From an uncultured Bacteroidales bacterium (GTDB lineage: Bacteria > Bacteroidota > Bacteroidia > Bacteroidales > UBA932): 5,189 nt of DNA. Positions 1-5,189 of this stretch are shown one piece after another. The DNA is taken from assembly GCA_945982095.1 (NCBI GenBank), contig CAMFRR010000080.1, forward strand, positions 1 through 5,189, in the 5' to 3' direction. A program made the translations under genes and the position numbers. Numbering within the stretch: the stretch's first letter is position 1; every line of letters starts with the position of its first letter. The notes beneath the pieces were generated by a model. That model searched no databases. It saw nothing but the letters and a program-made list of their open reading frames with translations, and was not told the DNA's origin.

Positions 1-94
1 GCTCCAGAATTGTGACATCATAACCGTTCTTCTGCAGTATATATCCGCAGCTCAAACCGCCCAATCCTGATCCTATTATGATTACCTTAGACAT
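1..94 (-). CDS. FAD/NAD(P)-dependent oxidoreductase, phytoene-desaturase-like (5' part only)
   Basis: Only the first 31 codons lie in the window; the gene continues past the left edge. The peptide starts MSKVIIIGSGLGGLSCGYIL and reaches an acidic residue, E31, after a second hydrophobic strand (VTILE). This is a beta-alpha-beta dinucleotide-binding fold with G8-x-G10-x-x-G13 and the terminal Glu that typically binds the ribose of FAD. The pattern fits the amine oxidase / phytoene desaturase / carotenoid isomerase group, but the subfamily cannot be fixed from so little. The ATG at 94-92 overlaps the end of the upstream glycosyltransferase-acyltransferase gene by 8 nt, so the two are probably co-transcribed and translationally coupled. 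In a polyene locus it could desaturate, isomerise or reduce the chain (inference). The family call is solid; the specific role is open. Confidence 0.8.
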   Translation of the reverse strand, partial: MSKVIIIGSGLGGLSCGYILQKNGYDVTILE

Positions 95-1610
95 TCTGTT
101 CTATACGGTCGGAGATTTCCGAATATCTGCGTTTGTAATACTTTCTCATTGCCATGGCCTGTTCCCTTGGAGTCTGACCAAATTCAGCCTGCATGCGTTC
201 AGGGCTGATTCTGCCGTCAATCTCCACATGTATGGGCCATTTATTCATCATGCGTCCATGCTTCGGGAGCACATATCCGGTACCGTAGACCACCATTGGA
301 ATGATGTCCACCCCAAGGGTCTGAGCCACATGGAAGGCACCCTGGCGGAAACGGCCGATTTTGTTGCAATCCGGGCTTCTCGTCCCCTCAGGATATATGG
401 CTATGCTGTAACCCCTCTCCACAAGGGAACGGAGCTGAGGCATAATCACATCCATTCCGGCGCTTGCCGGAAGGAACTCGGCATTGCGTATGGTGAAACG
501 GTACATGGGATTCTTCCACACCCAATCGGCCGTGAGCACTATGACCTTCGGAGCCCTGGCAAGCAGAGGCACAAGGTCCAGGTGCGACTGATGGTTGCAT
601 ATTATGACAGACGGTTTGGTGAAGTCCTCCCCAAAAGGATTGCTTTCGCTGTATGTTGTACCCGGAATCTTGTGCTTGAAAAGCAGGAAGCGGGCCATGA
701 AGTTCAGTATGCGGTGAAGATTGTATTTCTTCTTTTCCGTAATCTCCCCTATTGCAAGATACAGGTGAACCAAAGGAGTCATCACGCACAAGGTGAAAAA
801 TACGAAGAAAAGCAGTGAGTATATGGTTCTGCACAAGCTTACAAGAGCCCTGAGAGCCTTACGCGGATAGCCATATACCAGGGCAAGGGCACAGAGCGCA
901 GCATTGAGCACGCTGATGCGAGCAAAATCTCTTCCCGGACGGAAATGGCTCACCCTCTGCTCAGGCTCAGGATAAAAGACATTCACTTCGCAGCTCACCA
1001 GCTTCACACCTGCCCAAGAGGCAAAAACCATAAGTTCCAGCTCCGCTTCGTAGCGTGAAGTAAGCAGGTTCAGGCCATGCAGCTTATGCAAAGGATACAG
1101 TCTGTAGCCGGTCTGGGTGTCAGGAAGAGGGCAGCCTGTCTGAAGGGCAAACCAGAAGTTGCTGAATTTGTTGGCAAAGCTGCTGCTTTTGCTTCGGCTC
1201 ACATTCTCCAGGCCCTTTCTGGCTCCCACAATCAGGGCGCCTGGATTTTGTATATTGGCCTCCAGCATCAGAGCTATGTCTTCGGGATAATGCTGACCGT
1301 CCCCATCAAGGGTAATGGCATAGGCAAAGCCACGCTCCAAGGCATGTAGAAAGCCCGCCTTCAGAGCCTTGCCCTTGCCCATATTCTGAGGCAGAACCAC
1401 AAGGTCCGCTTCAGGGCAGCTGTTTTCCAGCAGGCTCACGCTGCCGTCAGTACAACCGTCACACACTACAATGACATCTGCACAGCGCTCCAGCGAACGC
1501 CTCACCACATCAGAAATGGTTCCCGCATTGTTGTATGTGGGAATAATCACGCAAATGCCCCTTCTACGCAAAGAAGCCCTGATGTCTGCTATTGGGCTTT
1601 CTTGCTGCAT
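87..1610 (-). CDS. Family-2 glycosyltransferase / lysophospholipid-type acyltransferase fusion (ApeJ-like)
   Basis: A 507-aa two-domain protein. Residues about 18-245 are a GT-A family-2 glycosyltransferase: the VIIPTYNN strand (21-28), VVCDGCTDGS (48-57), NMGKGKAL (76-83) and a DGDGQ metal/nucleotide-sugar motif (D102, D104), resembling dolichol-phosphate-mannose synthase relatives. A hydrophobic segment at about 263-288 is likely membrane-anchoring. Residues about 330-465 are a PlsC/LpxL-class acyltransferase with the NHQSHLD motif (H340-x4-D345) and YPEGTRS (406-412). Such fusions are known from aryl polyene and flexirubin loci (ApeJ in E. coli), where they are thought to help join the polyene acyl group to a glycolipid or phospholipid head group at the inner membrane. 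The ATG at 1610 is the first available and gives a 22-nt overlap with the dehydratase gene; it places the first beta strand about 20 residues in, which is normal for GT2. Donor sugar and acyl acceptor cannot be deduced. Confidence 0.92.
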   Translation of the reverse strand: MQQESPIADIRASLRRRGICVIIPTYNNAGTISDVVRRSLERCADVIVVCDGCTDGSVSLLENSCPEADLVVLPQNMGKGKALKAGFLHALERGFAYAITLDGDGQHYPEDIALMLEANIQNPGALIVGARKGLENVSRSKSSSFANKFSNFWFALQTGCPLPDTQTGYRLYPLHKLHGLNLLTSRYEAELELMVFASWAGVKLVSCEVNVFYPEPEQRVSHFRPGRDFARISVLNAALCALALVYGYPRKALRALVSLCRTIYSLLFFVFFTLCVMTPLVHLYLAIGEITEKKKYNLHRILNFMARFLLFKHKIPGTTYSESNPFGEDFTKPSVIICNHQSHLDLVPLLARAPKVIVLTADWVWKNPMYRFTIRNAEFLPASAGMDVIMPQLRSLVERGYSIAIYPEGTRSPDCNKIGRFRQGAFHVAQTLGVDIIPMVVYGTGYVLPKHGRMMNKWPIHVEIDGRISPERMQAEFGQTPREQAMAMRKYYKRRYSEISDRIEQNV

Positions 1611-1966
1611 ATCAGAGAAAGTTTGGCATAGACATCTTCATCCCTTGTCACGGTCACCTGCACTCTGACAATGTCTTCTTCAACATTCAACTTGCCTATA
1701 TTGAAGCATATCTCCTCAGTCTGCAGAGGTGATATGATTCTCAGGAACTTTATGTTCTTCACAGTGGACAATGCAAGGCTGCATCCGCTGGCAAGTTCGG
1801 TCAGTTCCAATGCAATCTGCATTATGCATACACCGGGGGTGATAGGCTCCCCGGGGAAATGGGCCTTGTAAATGAAATGTTCCGGATTCAGACGCAAAGC
1901 ATAGCTGTGTACGCTCTCGGTCGCGTTGTCCGAAATTATTGTATATAAGCTGTCAAGCAGTTTCAT
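1589..1966 (-). CDS. FabZ-like hot-dog 3-hydroxyacyl-ACP dehydratase
   Basis: A 125-aa single hot-dog-fold protein, slightly shorter than housekeeping FabZ (about 140-150 aa). The signature is KAHFPGEPITPGVCIMQIAL (residues 34-53), matching the FabZ HFPGxPxxPGV active-site loop and central helix, with catalytic His at H36. The position where FabZ has its catalytic Glu (ILEA in FabZ) appears to be Q50 here (IMQI). It probably dehydrates 3-hydroxyacyl-ACP intermediates to trans-2-enoyl-ACP so that conjugated double bonds build up, working with the ACP and ketosynthase of this operon; a dedicated ketoreductase is not in the window. The ATG at 1966 lies 7 nt after the LolA-like stop, and the 3' end overlaps the next gene by 22 nt. 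A thioesterase-like hot-dog activity is the main alternative, but the HFPG loop favours a dehydratase. Confidence 0.88.
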   Translation of the reverse strand: MKLLDSLYTIISDNATESVHSYALRLNPEHFIYKAHFPGEPITPGVCIMQIALELTELASGCSLALSTVKNIKFLRIISPLQTEEICFNIGKLNVEEDIVRVQVTVTRDEDVYAKLSLICSKKAQ

Positions 1967-1973
1967 ATTTATA

Positions 1974-2621
1974 TTATCTGTTTACGCTGAACACTTCTTC
2001 GGGAATATCCTTATTGAGTATGACATTGGAGAACTCTATAGTGCTCCTGTCGCCTCCAGCTTCGTTCAAGACAATGACCTTGGCAGTCTTTGTTTTCTTG
2101 TCAAAACGTATAACTATGGATTTCCACATCTGTTTCATATCCCTGCGCTGAGGAATCATAGTCGCCACCCAATCCCCATTCTCCTCCGAGAGCGTGGTGG
2201 CAAAAGTTCTGGCATCGTCCAGGAATGAGGCCGATATGCTGCCCAGCATCATGGAAGAAATGCCCTTTATCATCTTGTTGGAAGAGGCGTCTTCCTGCCT
2301 GCTGCCCTTGGCATTGCTCATCAGAGCCTTGTCTCCGTTCAGCACGAAGAGTCCGGGTTCAGGCTTCAAATATTCCCATCTCAGCCTGGAAGGACGGCTG
2401 TACCACATTTTGCCATAAGTCAACACCTTGCCTTCCATCATCTTCATCTCCCTGGTCTGTACGAAGTCACATTGCAAAGTGTTGATTGAGGCTCCTGCAG
2501 TGGTAAGAGCCTCGACAACAGCCTGTCGCTCAGGGTCCAGGGCGCTTGCTCCCTGAGCTGAAAAAGCCAAACCCGCCATCAAAGCGAGGGCAGCCGCCAT
2601 CATTCCGTATACTTTCATCAT
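1974..2621 (-). CDS. LolA-like periplasmic lipid/lipoprotein carrier protein
   Basis: 215 aa from the chosen start. The N-terminus (MMKVYG, then a hydrophobic run to about residue 20, then SAQGASA) is a signal peptide, probably cleaved near residues 24-27, with no lipobox cysteine. The mature part has the LolA-family start: a helix, then INTLQCDFVQTRE (46-58), a G-KMWYSRPSRLRWEYLKPEP strand region (70-89) and a beta-rich remainder, the half-barrel fold that shields a lipid. In aryl polyene loci LolA-like proteins (ApeL in E. coli) are thought to ferry the polyene lipid from the inner to the outer membrane. The reading frame is open to 2669, but the extra 16 residues (MDWSWP...) are out-of-frame reading of the upstream gene. 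ATG at 2621 gives a 4-nt ATGA overlap with that gene and a clean signal peptide; the next ATG (2618) is equally plausible and shortens it by one residue. Confidence 0.88.
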   Translation of the reverse strand: MMKVYGMMAAALALMAGLAFSAQGASALDPERQAVVEALTTAGASINTLQCDFVQTREMKMMEGKVLTYGKMWYSRPSRLRWEYLKPEPGLFVLNGDKALMSNAKGSRQEDASSNKMIKGISSMMLGSISASFLDDARTFATTLSEENGDWVATMIPQRRDMKQMWKSIVIRFDKKTKTAKVIVLNEAGGDRSTIEFSNVILNKDIPEEVFSVNR

Positions 2622-2968
2622 CTTGCTATGAAAAAACAGCCCAAAACTATAAGGCCAACTCCAATCCACTTCACAAGGTCCACGGTCTCATGGAAAAACA
2701 CTATTGCCGCAATCATACCCAGCACATAGCTCAAAGACACCAGAGGATAGGCCATGCTGAAAGGAAAATTCTTTACTATATACATCCATAAGAGGCTGCC
2801 TGCGCCATAACACAGGCCGCAAGCCGCAAATTGCCAGTTGACAAACACAGATTTCCAGAAATCAAGACTCCAGGCAAAGGGCAGCATCCTGTTCAAGGCA
2901 AACTTGAGCAATACCTGTCCACCCGCAAGCAGACAGCTCTGTATCAGGGCAAGAAACAACAACTTCAT
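2618..2968 (-). CDS. Half-size DMT-superfamily (EamA/SMR-like) membrane transporter
   Basis: A 116-aa protein with four predicted membrane helices at about residues 3-25, 42-64, 70-92 and 98-115. Family marks are the GGQVLLKFAL end of helix 1 (16-25), YPLVSLSYVLG in helix 3 (74-84), the acidic residue after it (FFHET, E94) and the WIGVGLIVLG of helix 4 (101-110). This is the layout of small multidrug resistance proteins and of the ArnE/ArnF undecaprenyl-phosphate-aminoarabinose flippase subunits. Proteins this size normally act as dimers. Its position 2 nt after the ketosynthase and overlapping the LolA-like gene by 4 nt suggests it moves an intermediate or lipid product across the inner membrane, but the substrate is inference. 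No second half-size partner is visible in the window, so it would act as a homodimer or with a subunit encoded elsewhere. Confidence 0.87.
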   Translation of the reverse strand: MKLLFLALIQSCLLAGGQVLLKFALNRMLPFAWSLDFWKSVFVNWQFAACGLCYGAGSLLWMYIVKNFPFSMAYPLVSLSYVLGMIAAIVFFHETVDLVKWIGVGLIVLGCFFIAR

Positions 2969-2970
2969 GG

Positions 2971-4716
2971 CTACAATCTTTTCAGAATCAAAGAACGGGC
3001 ATACAAAGGCTGCGGCACAGGCTCGCCTGCCCTTTCCGCAAAGGCATCTGTCAGAGGAATGGACTCATCATAACAGCCCACCAGCACATACTCGGCCTTG
3101 CCGCTCTCTATCAGCCTTACGGCATCCTCCAATGCCAAATCCATGGATTTGTCACCATGAGAATAGGTGATGTTGTAGCCGTGGCATCCTGTGCGTATTG
3201 CTATGGCAGAGCTTATTGTATTGTGAGTGCTCTGCATGAAAAGAGTAGGCTTGAGCTGGTCTTCACCATTGTTCTCAATATCTTCCAGAAACTGCATACT
3301 TGTCTCCAGCATACCCTTGGAAGTTGCCGAAATTATGGCATCAGGGCATTTCACGCCTGCCTTTTCCATAGCCCTAAGGGCCGAAAGGGTGGCAGCCTTC
3401 ATAAGCTTGCCCATACGCCTTGATTCCATAGGTCCTATGCCGAATTCCTTGAGACGGGAAAGCTCCGCCACGTCGCTCACGGTCTCATCAGCGACAATTC
3501 CATACTTATACACAGTGCTCAGAGGCTCATAGCCCACAGGCTTCTTGCTCAGAACCAGGGACGAATCATTGCCCCCGAATCCGAATGCATTGCACAAGAC
3601 ATTCTCCAGATTCACGCCCGTGCTGCCCTTGGTGGGAACAATTCCTCCCTCCATAGGGTGGCTAAATCCAATATTGGCAGGAGTGAAGCCATGCATGAGC
3701 GCAAGTATGCAGAATACGCTCTCAATGGAACCCGAAGCCGAAGTCGTATGGCCAGTAAAGCCCTTGGTGCTGGAAACTTCAGGCATAGCATCTCCGAAAA
3801 TGCGCTTAAGGGCATTGCTCTCCGAAGGATCATTGTTTGGAGTGCCTGTGCCGTGGGCATTGACATACTGTATGTCCGAAGGCTTCAGGCCAGCCATTGC
3901 CAGGGCATCAGCCATTGCCAGATATGCCCCCTCTCCATTCTCGCTCGAAGCAGTCTGATGGAAGGCATCGCAATGGTTGCCGTAACCGGCCACATAAGCT
4001 AGAGACCTGTCCCCCGCATTGCGCTCCATTACCAGGAATGCCGCTCCTTCGCCAAGATTCAGGCCGGCACGTGTTGCATCAAAAGGCCTGCAAGGCTCCT
4101 TATCCAATATCATGAGGGTGTTGAAACCATTGAGGTGGAATCGGCTCAGGCCCTCGGTACCTCCGGCAATCACTATGTCAACCTCATCCCTCTTGAGCAT
4201 CTCAGCAGCGATGATAATGGAGTTGAGGGCAGAAGAACATGCCGTGGATATGGTACAGGTTCGTGCATGCTCAAGTCCGCTTAAGGCTGCTATCTCATTC
4301 GTGCTCCTTCCGCATTCGTTGCTCTGGGGCATATACAAGAGGGAGTCATCAGTCTTCATTTGAGCAAAATACTGCTCCGTAAGATCCATGACGCCCACGG
4401 TTGTACCCGAAATCAGGGCCACCCTTTTTCCGCGAGTGTCCCCAAGCTTGGCCTGCTCCATAGCTTCACGAATGGCCAAAACAGCCATAAGAGTGGTGCG
4501 GCTGACAGGAGCCGGATCGTCTATGCCCAGCAAAGCCTTCATTTCATCATTGCTCAGCATCACCTCTCCCACAGGAAGATCATTGTGACGGGAGTTCAGA
4601 TATTTCATTGTTCTGATGCCCCGGCGTCCTTCTTTCAAGGATGAGAGCACCTCCCCTACATTATTTCCTATGGAACAGACAATGCCCATTCCGCTTATGG
4701 AGATAGAGTCTGCCAT
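2971..4716 (-). CDS. Beta-ketoacyl-ACP synthase with C-terminal degenerate ketosynthase-like domain
   Basis: 581 aa, well above the roughly 400-420 aa of FabF-type enzymes. Residues 1-390 form a complete ketosynthase: TACSSA with nucleophile C160, NAHGTGTP with H288, STKGFTGHT with K318 and H323, and the closing NAFGFGGNDSSLVL (376-389). It should condense malonyl-ACP with acyl-ACP during polyene chain growth. Residues about 400-581 look like a second, shortened thiolase-fold unit: ISATSKGML (462-470) parallels ISGTTVGVM (102-110) in the first domain, and YVLVGCYDE (543-551) parallels IVIAGGTEG (181-189). MQSTHNTISSAIAI (494-507) resembles the HN motif of ApeC-type truncated ketosynthases. 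The nucleophile position falls near S519-D522 and holds no cysteine. The extension may be a fused chain-length-factor-like partner (inference). ATG at 4716 shares one base with the ACP stop (TAATG). The stop is TAG. Confidence 0.95.
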   Translation of the reverse strand: MADSISISGMGIVCSIGNNVGEVLSSLKEGRRGIRTMKYLNSRHNDLPVGEVMLSNDEMKALLGIDDPAPVSRTTLMAVLAIREAMEQAKLGDTRGKRVALISGTTVGVMDLTEQYFAQMKTDDSLLYMPQSNECGRSTNEIAALSGLEHARTCTISTACSSALNSIIIAAEMLKRDEVDIVIAGGTEGLSRFHLNGFNTLMILDKEPCRPFDATRAGLNLGEGAAFLVMERNAGDRSLAYVAGYGNHCDAFHQTASSENGEGAYLAMADALAMAGLKPSDIQYVNAHGTGTPNNDPSESNALKRIFGDAMPEVSSTKGFTGHTTSASGSIESVFCILALMHGFTPANIGFSHPMEGGIVPTKGSTGVNLENVLCNAFGFGGNDSSLVLSKKPVGYEPLSTVYKYGIVADETVSDVAELSRLKEFGIGPMESRRMGKLMKAATLSALRAMEKAGVKCPDAIISATSKGMLETSMQFLEDIENNGEDQLKPTLFMQSTHNTISSAIAIRTGCHGYNITYSHGDKSMDLALEDAVRLIESGKAEYVLVGCYDESIPLTDAFAERAGEPVPQPLYARSLILKRL

Positions 4717-4973
4717 TATTTTGTACGGTTCTTTGCTATATAATCTGCAATTGTGTCAATATTGGTGAAAATGGCCTTGCCTTCAGCAGGATTAGACAGC
4801 TTGATTCCGTAGAACTTGTCAAGTATGACTATAAGTTCAAGAGCATCGATGGAATCCAGGCCCAGGCCGTCACCGAAAAGCGGCGCCTCGTTGTCAATAT
4901 CATCCGCTGTCATTTCTTCAAGGTTGAGAGCATCGATAATCTGCTCTTTCAATGCAATTTTCAGTTCTTCCAT
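4716..4973 (-). CDS. Acyl carrier protein
   Basis: 85 aa, normal for a type II acyl carrier protein. The 4'-phosphopantetheine attachment site is S41 within GLGLDSIDALEL (36-47), and the flanking sequence is strongly acidic (EEMTADDIDNEAPLFGDG, 19-36), as expected for a four-helix ACP. Its placement between a ketosynthase-like gene and the large ketosynthase, rather than beside housekeeping fabF, marks it as the dedicated carrier of this pathway, holding aryl or acyl intermediates as thioesters in the cytoplasm. It needs a phosphopantetheinyl transferase not present here. The ATG at 4973 follows the previous stop by 12 nt. The region before it is AT-rich with no clear Shine-Dalgarno sequence, which is usual in Bacteroidota. 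E. coli-type loci have two ACPs; whether there is a second one beyond the right edge cannot be seen. Confidence 0.96.
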   Translation of the reverse strand: MEELKIALKEQIIDALNLEEMTADDIDNEAPLFGDGLGLDSIDALELIVILDKFYGIKLSNPAEGKAIFTNIDTIADYIAKNRTK

Positions 4974-4985
4974 AATATGGTAAAA

Positions 4986-5189
4986 TTATTTTGTTATTAT
5001 CTTGAATTCCGCCTCAAAACAGTCTTCAGCGCTGCAGTCCACCCAAGCGCACAAAACGCTGTCATAAAAGGCCAGAGTGCTTGCCGTTACCTGCGTAATG
5101 AGCTTATCGTCACGCACTTCCATTATGTTCAGGGAAGTCTCTCCCTTATATCCGTGACGTATGGCTATGTCCCCCGCCACTATGTTAGG
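4986..5189 (-). CDS. Small ketosynthase-like protein lacking the nucleophile (C-terminal part only)
   Basis: The frame is open to the right edge, so the start is outside; an in-frame GTG at 5180 is an internal Val, not a convincing start. The visible 68 residues begin PNIVAGDIAIRHGYKGET. This matches the segment of ketosynthases just before the active-site cysteine (N...G.IAI..G.KG), followed by a helix and DSVLCAWVDC, which sits where ketosynthases have the D-V-x-I-A-G-G-x-E strand. After that the protein ends about 20 residues later, whereas a full ketosynthase would run another 200 or more. No cysteine lies where the nucleophile should be (around TSLNIMEV). It therefore resembles the truncated ketosynthase/chain-length-factor-like proteins (ApeC / Ketoacyl-synt_2 type) of aryl polyene loci and may pair with a catalytic ketosynthase. 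The ACP follows 12 nt downstream. The assignment is by motif reading on a fragment. Confidence 0.68.
   Translation of the reverse strand, partial: PNIVAGDIAIRHGYKGETSLNIMEVRDDKLITQVTASTLAFYDSVLCAWVDCSAEDCFEAEFKIITK

Larger units (their letters stand above)
1..5189 (-). other. Aryl polyene / flexirubin-type biosynthetic operon segment
   Basis: Eight minus-strand genes in one tight array. Junctions in order of transcription: 12-nt gap, 1-nt overlap (TAATG), 2-nt gap, 4-nt overlap (ATGA), 7-nt gap, 22-nt overlap and 8-nt overlap. Such spacing implies one transcript with translational coupling, with its promoter beyond the right edge. ACP, ketosynthase, truncated ketosynthase-like protein, hot-dog dehydratase, LolA-like carrier and glycosyltransferase-acyltransferase fusion together match the shared core of aryl polyene and dialkylresorcinol/flexirubin loci. 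The oxidoreductase and the DMT protein are extras relative to the E. coli ape set. Whether the product is an aryl polyene alone or a dialkylresorcinol ester depends on genes outside the window (darA/darB, ammonia-lyase). Confidence 0.8.

Noticed and set aside
78..818. A 246-codon plus-strand open frame opposite the glycosyltransferase-acyltransferase gene
   Set aside because: The translation has no recognisable domain and a His-rich, irregular composition. It lies antisense to a gene with two intact catalytic motifs, so it is a shadow frame.
388..834. A 148-codon minus-strand frame within the acyltransferase region
   Set aside because: It is out of frame with a well-supported protein on the same strand, and its translation is low-complexity with no family resemblance.
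2622..2669. A 16-residue N-terminal extension of the LolA-like protein (start at 2669)
   Set aside because: It would precede a good signal peptide with a non-signal sequence and overlap the DMT gene by 52 nt; the ATGA start at 2621 explains the sequence better.
3891..3921. A 13-nt direct repeat (cagccattgccag at 3891 and 3909, period 18)
   Set aside because: It encodes the Ala-Met-rich helix ALAMADALAMAG-like segment of the ketosynthase (about residues 266-275) and is explained by codon reuse in a helix; only two copies.
3545..3958. A 137-codon plus-strand frame opposite the ketosynthase
   Set aside because: It is entirely antisense to the conserved core of the ketosynthase (HGTGT and GHT motifs), and its translation shows no domain.
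5178..5180. GTG as a start codon for the right-edge gene (64-aa protein)
   Set aside because: The frame stays open to the edge and the residues before it (Pro-Asn-Ile) belong to the conserved ketosynthase motif, so the GTG is internal.
1..5189. tRNA or rRNA genes, CRISPR arrays, insertion sequences, riboswitches or intrinsic terminators
   Set aside because: No repeat-spacer array, transposase-like frame, inverted terminal repeats, cloverleaf or hairpin with T-run was seen; coding sequence covers nearly the whole window.

Overview
The window is one end of a densely packed, single-strand biosynthetic operon. Everything I can support is on the minus strand, so transcription runs from high to low coordinates. 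It reads as part of an aryl polyene / flexirubin-type polyene lipid pigment locus from a member of the Bacteroidota, probably a gut-type Bacteroidales. That assignment rests on protein character, on moderate GC (about half, judged by eye), on weak or absent Shine-Dalgarno sequences, and on the gene set. The species cannot be named from the sequence.

In transcription order the layout is: the C-terminal end of a small ketosynthase-like protein without a visible nucleophile (5189-4986, cut by the window edge); an acyl carrier protein (4973-4716); a 581-aa ketosynthase with a complete catalytic domain followed by a second, degenerate ketosynthase-like domain (4716-2971); a four-helix DMT/EamA-type membrane protein (2968-2618); a secreted LolA-like carrier (2621-1974); a FabZ-like hot-dog 3-hydroxyacyl-ACP dehydratase (1966-1589); a fusion of family-2 glycosyltransferase and lysophospholipid-type acyltransferase (1610-87); and the first 31 residues of an FAD/NAD(P)-dependent oxidoreductase of the phytoene-desaturase-like type (94-1, cut by the edge). 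Neighbours overlap or lie at most 12 nt apart, so there is no room for internal promoters or terminators between genes and no intergenic stretch to describe.

A working model, mostly inferred from characterised aryl polyene systems: the ACP carries the growing chain, the ketosynthase (with its fused or separate partner domain) extends it, and the dehydratase creates double bonds together with a ketoreductase that must lie outside the window. The glycosyltransferase-acyltransferase attaches the polyene acyl group to a lipid or sugar head group at the membrane. The DMT protein may flip an intermediate, and the LolA-like protein may carry the finished lipid across the periplasm to the outer membrane. 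The oxidoreductase may desaturate, isomerise or otherwise tailor the chain. The starter-forming ammonia-lyase, AMP-ligase, ketoreductase, thioesterase and MMPL exporter expected in such loci are not in this window.

The most notable features are the ketosynthase with a fused nucleophile-less second domain, a second stand-alone nucleophile-less ketosynthase-like gene beside it, and the half-size DMT transporter next to the LolA-like gene.
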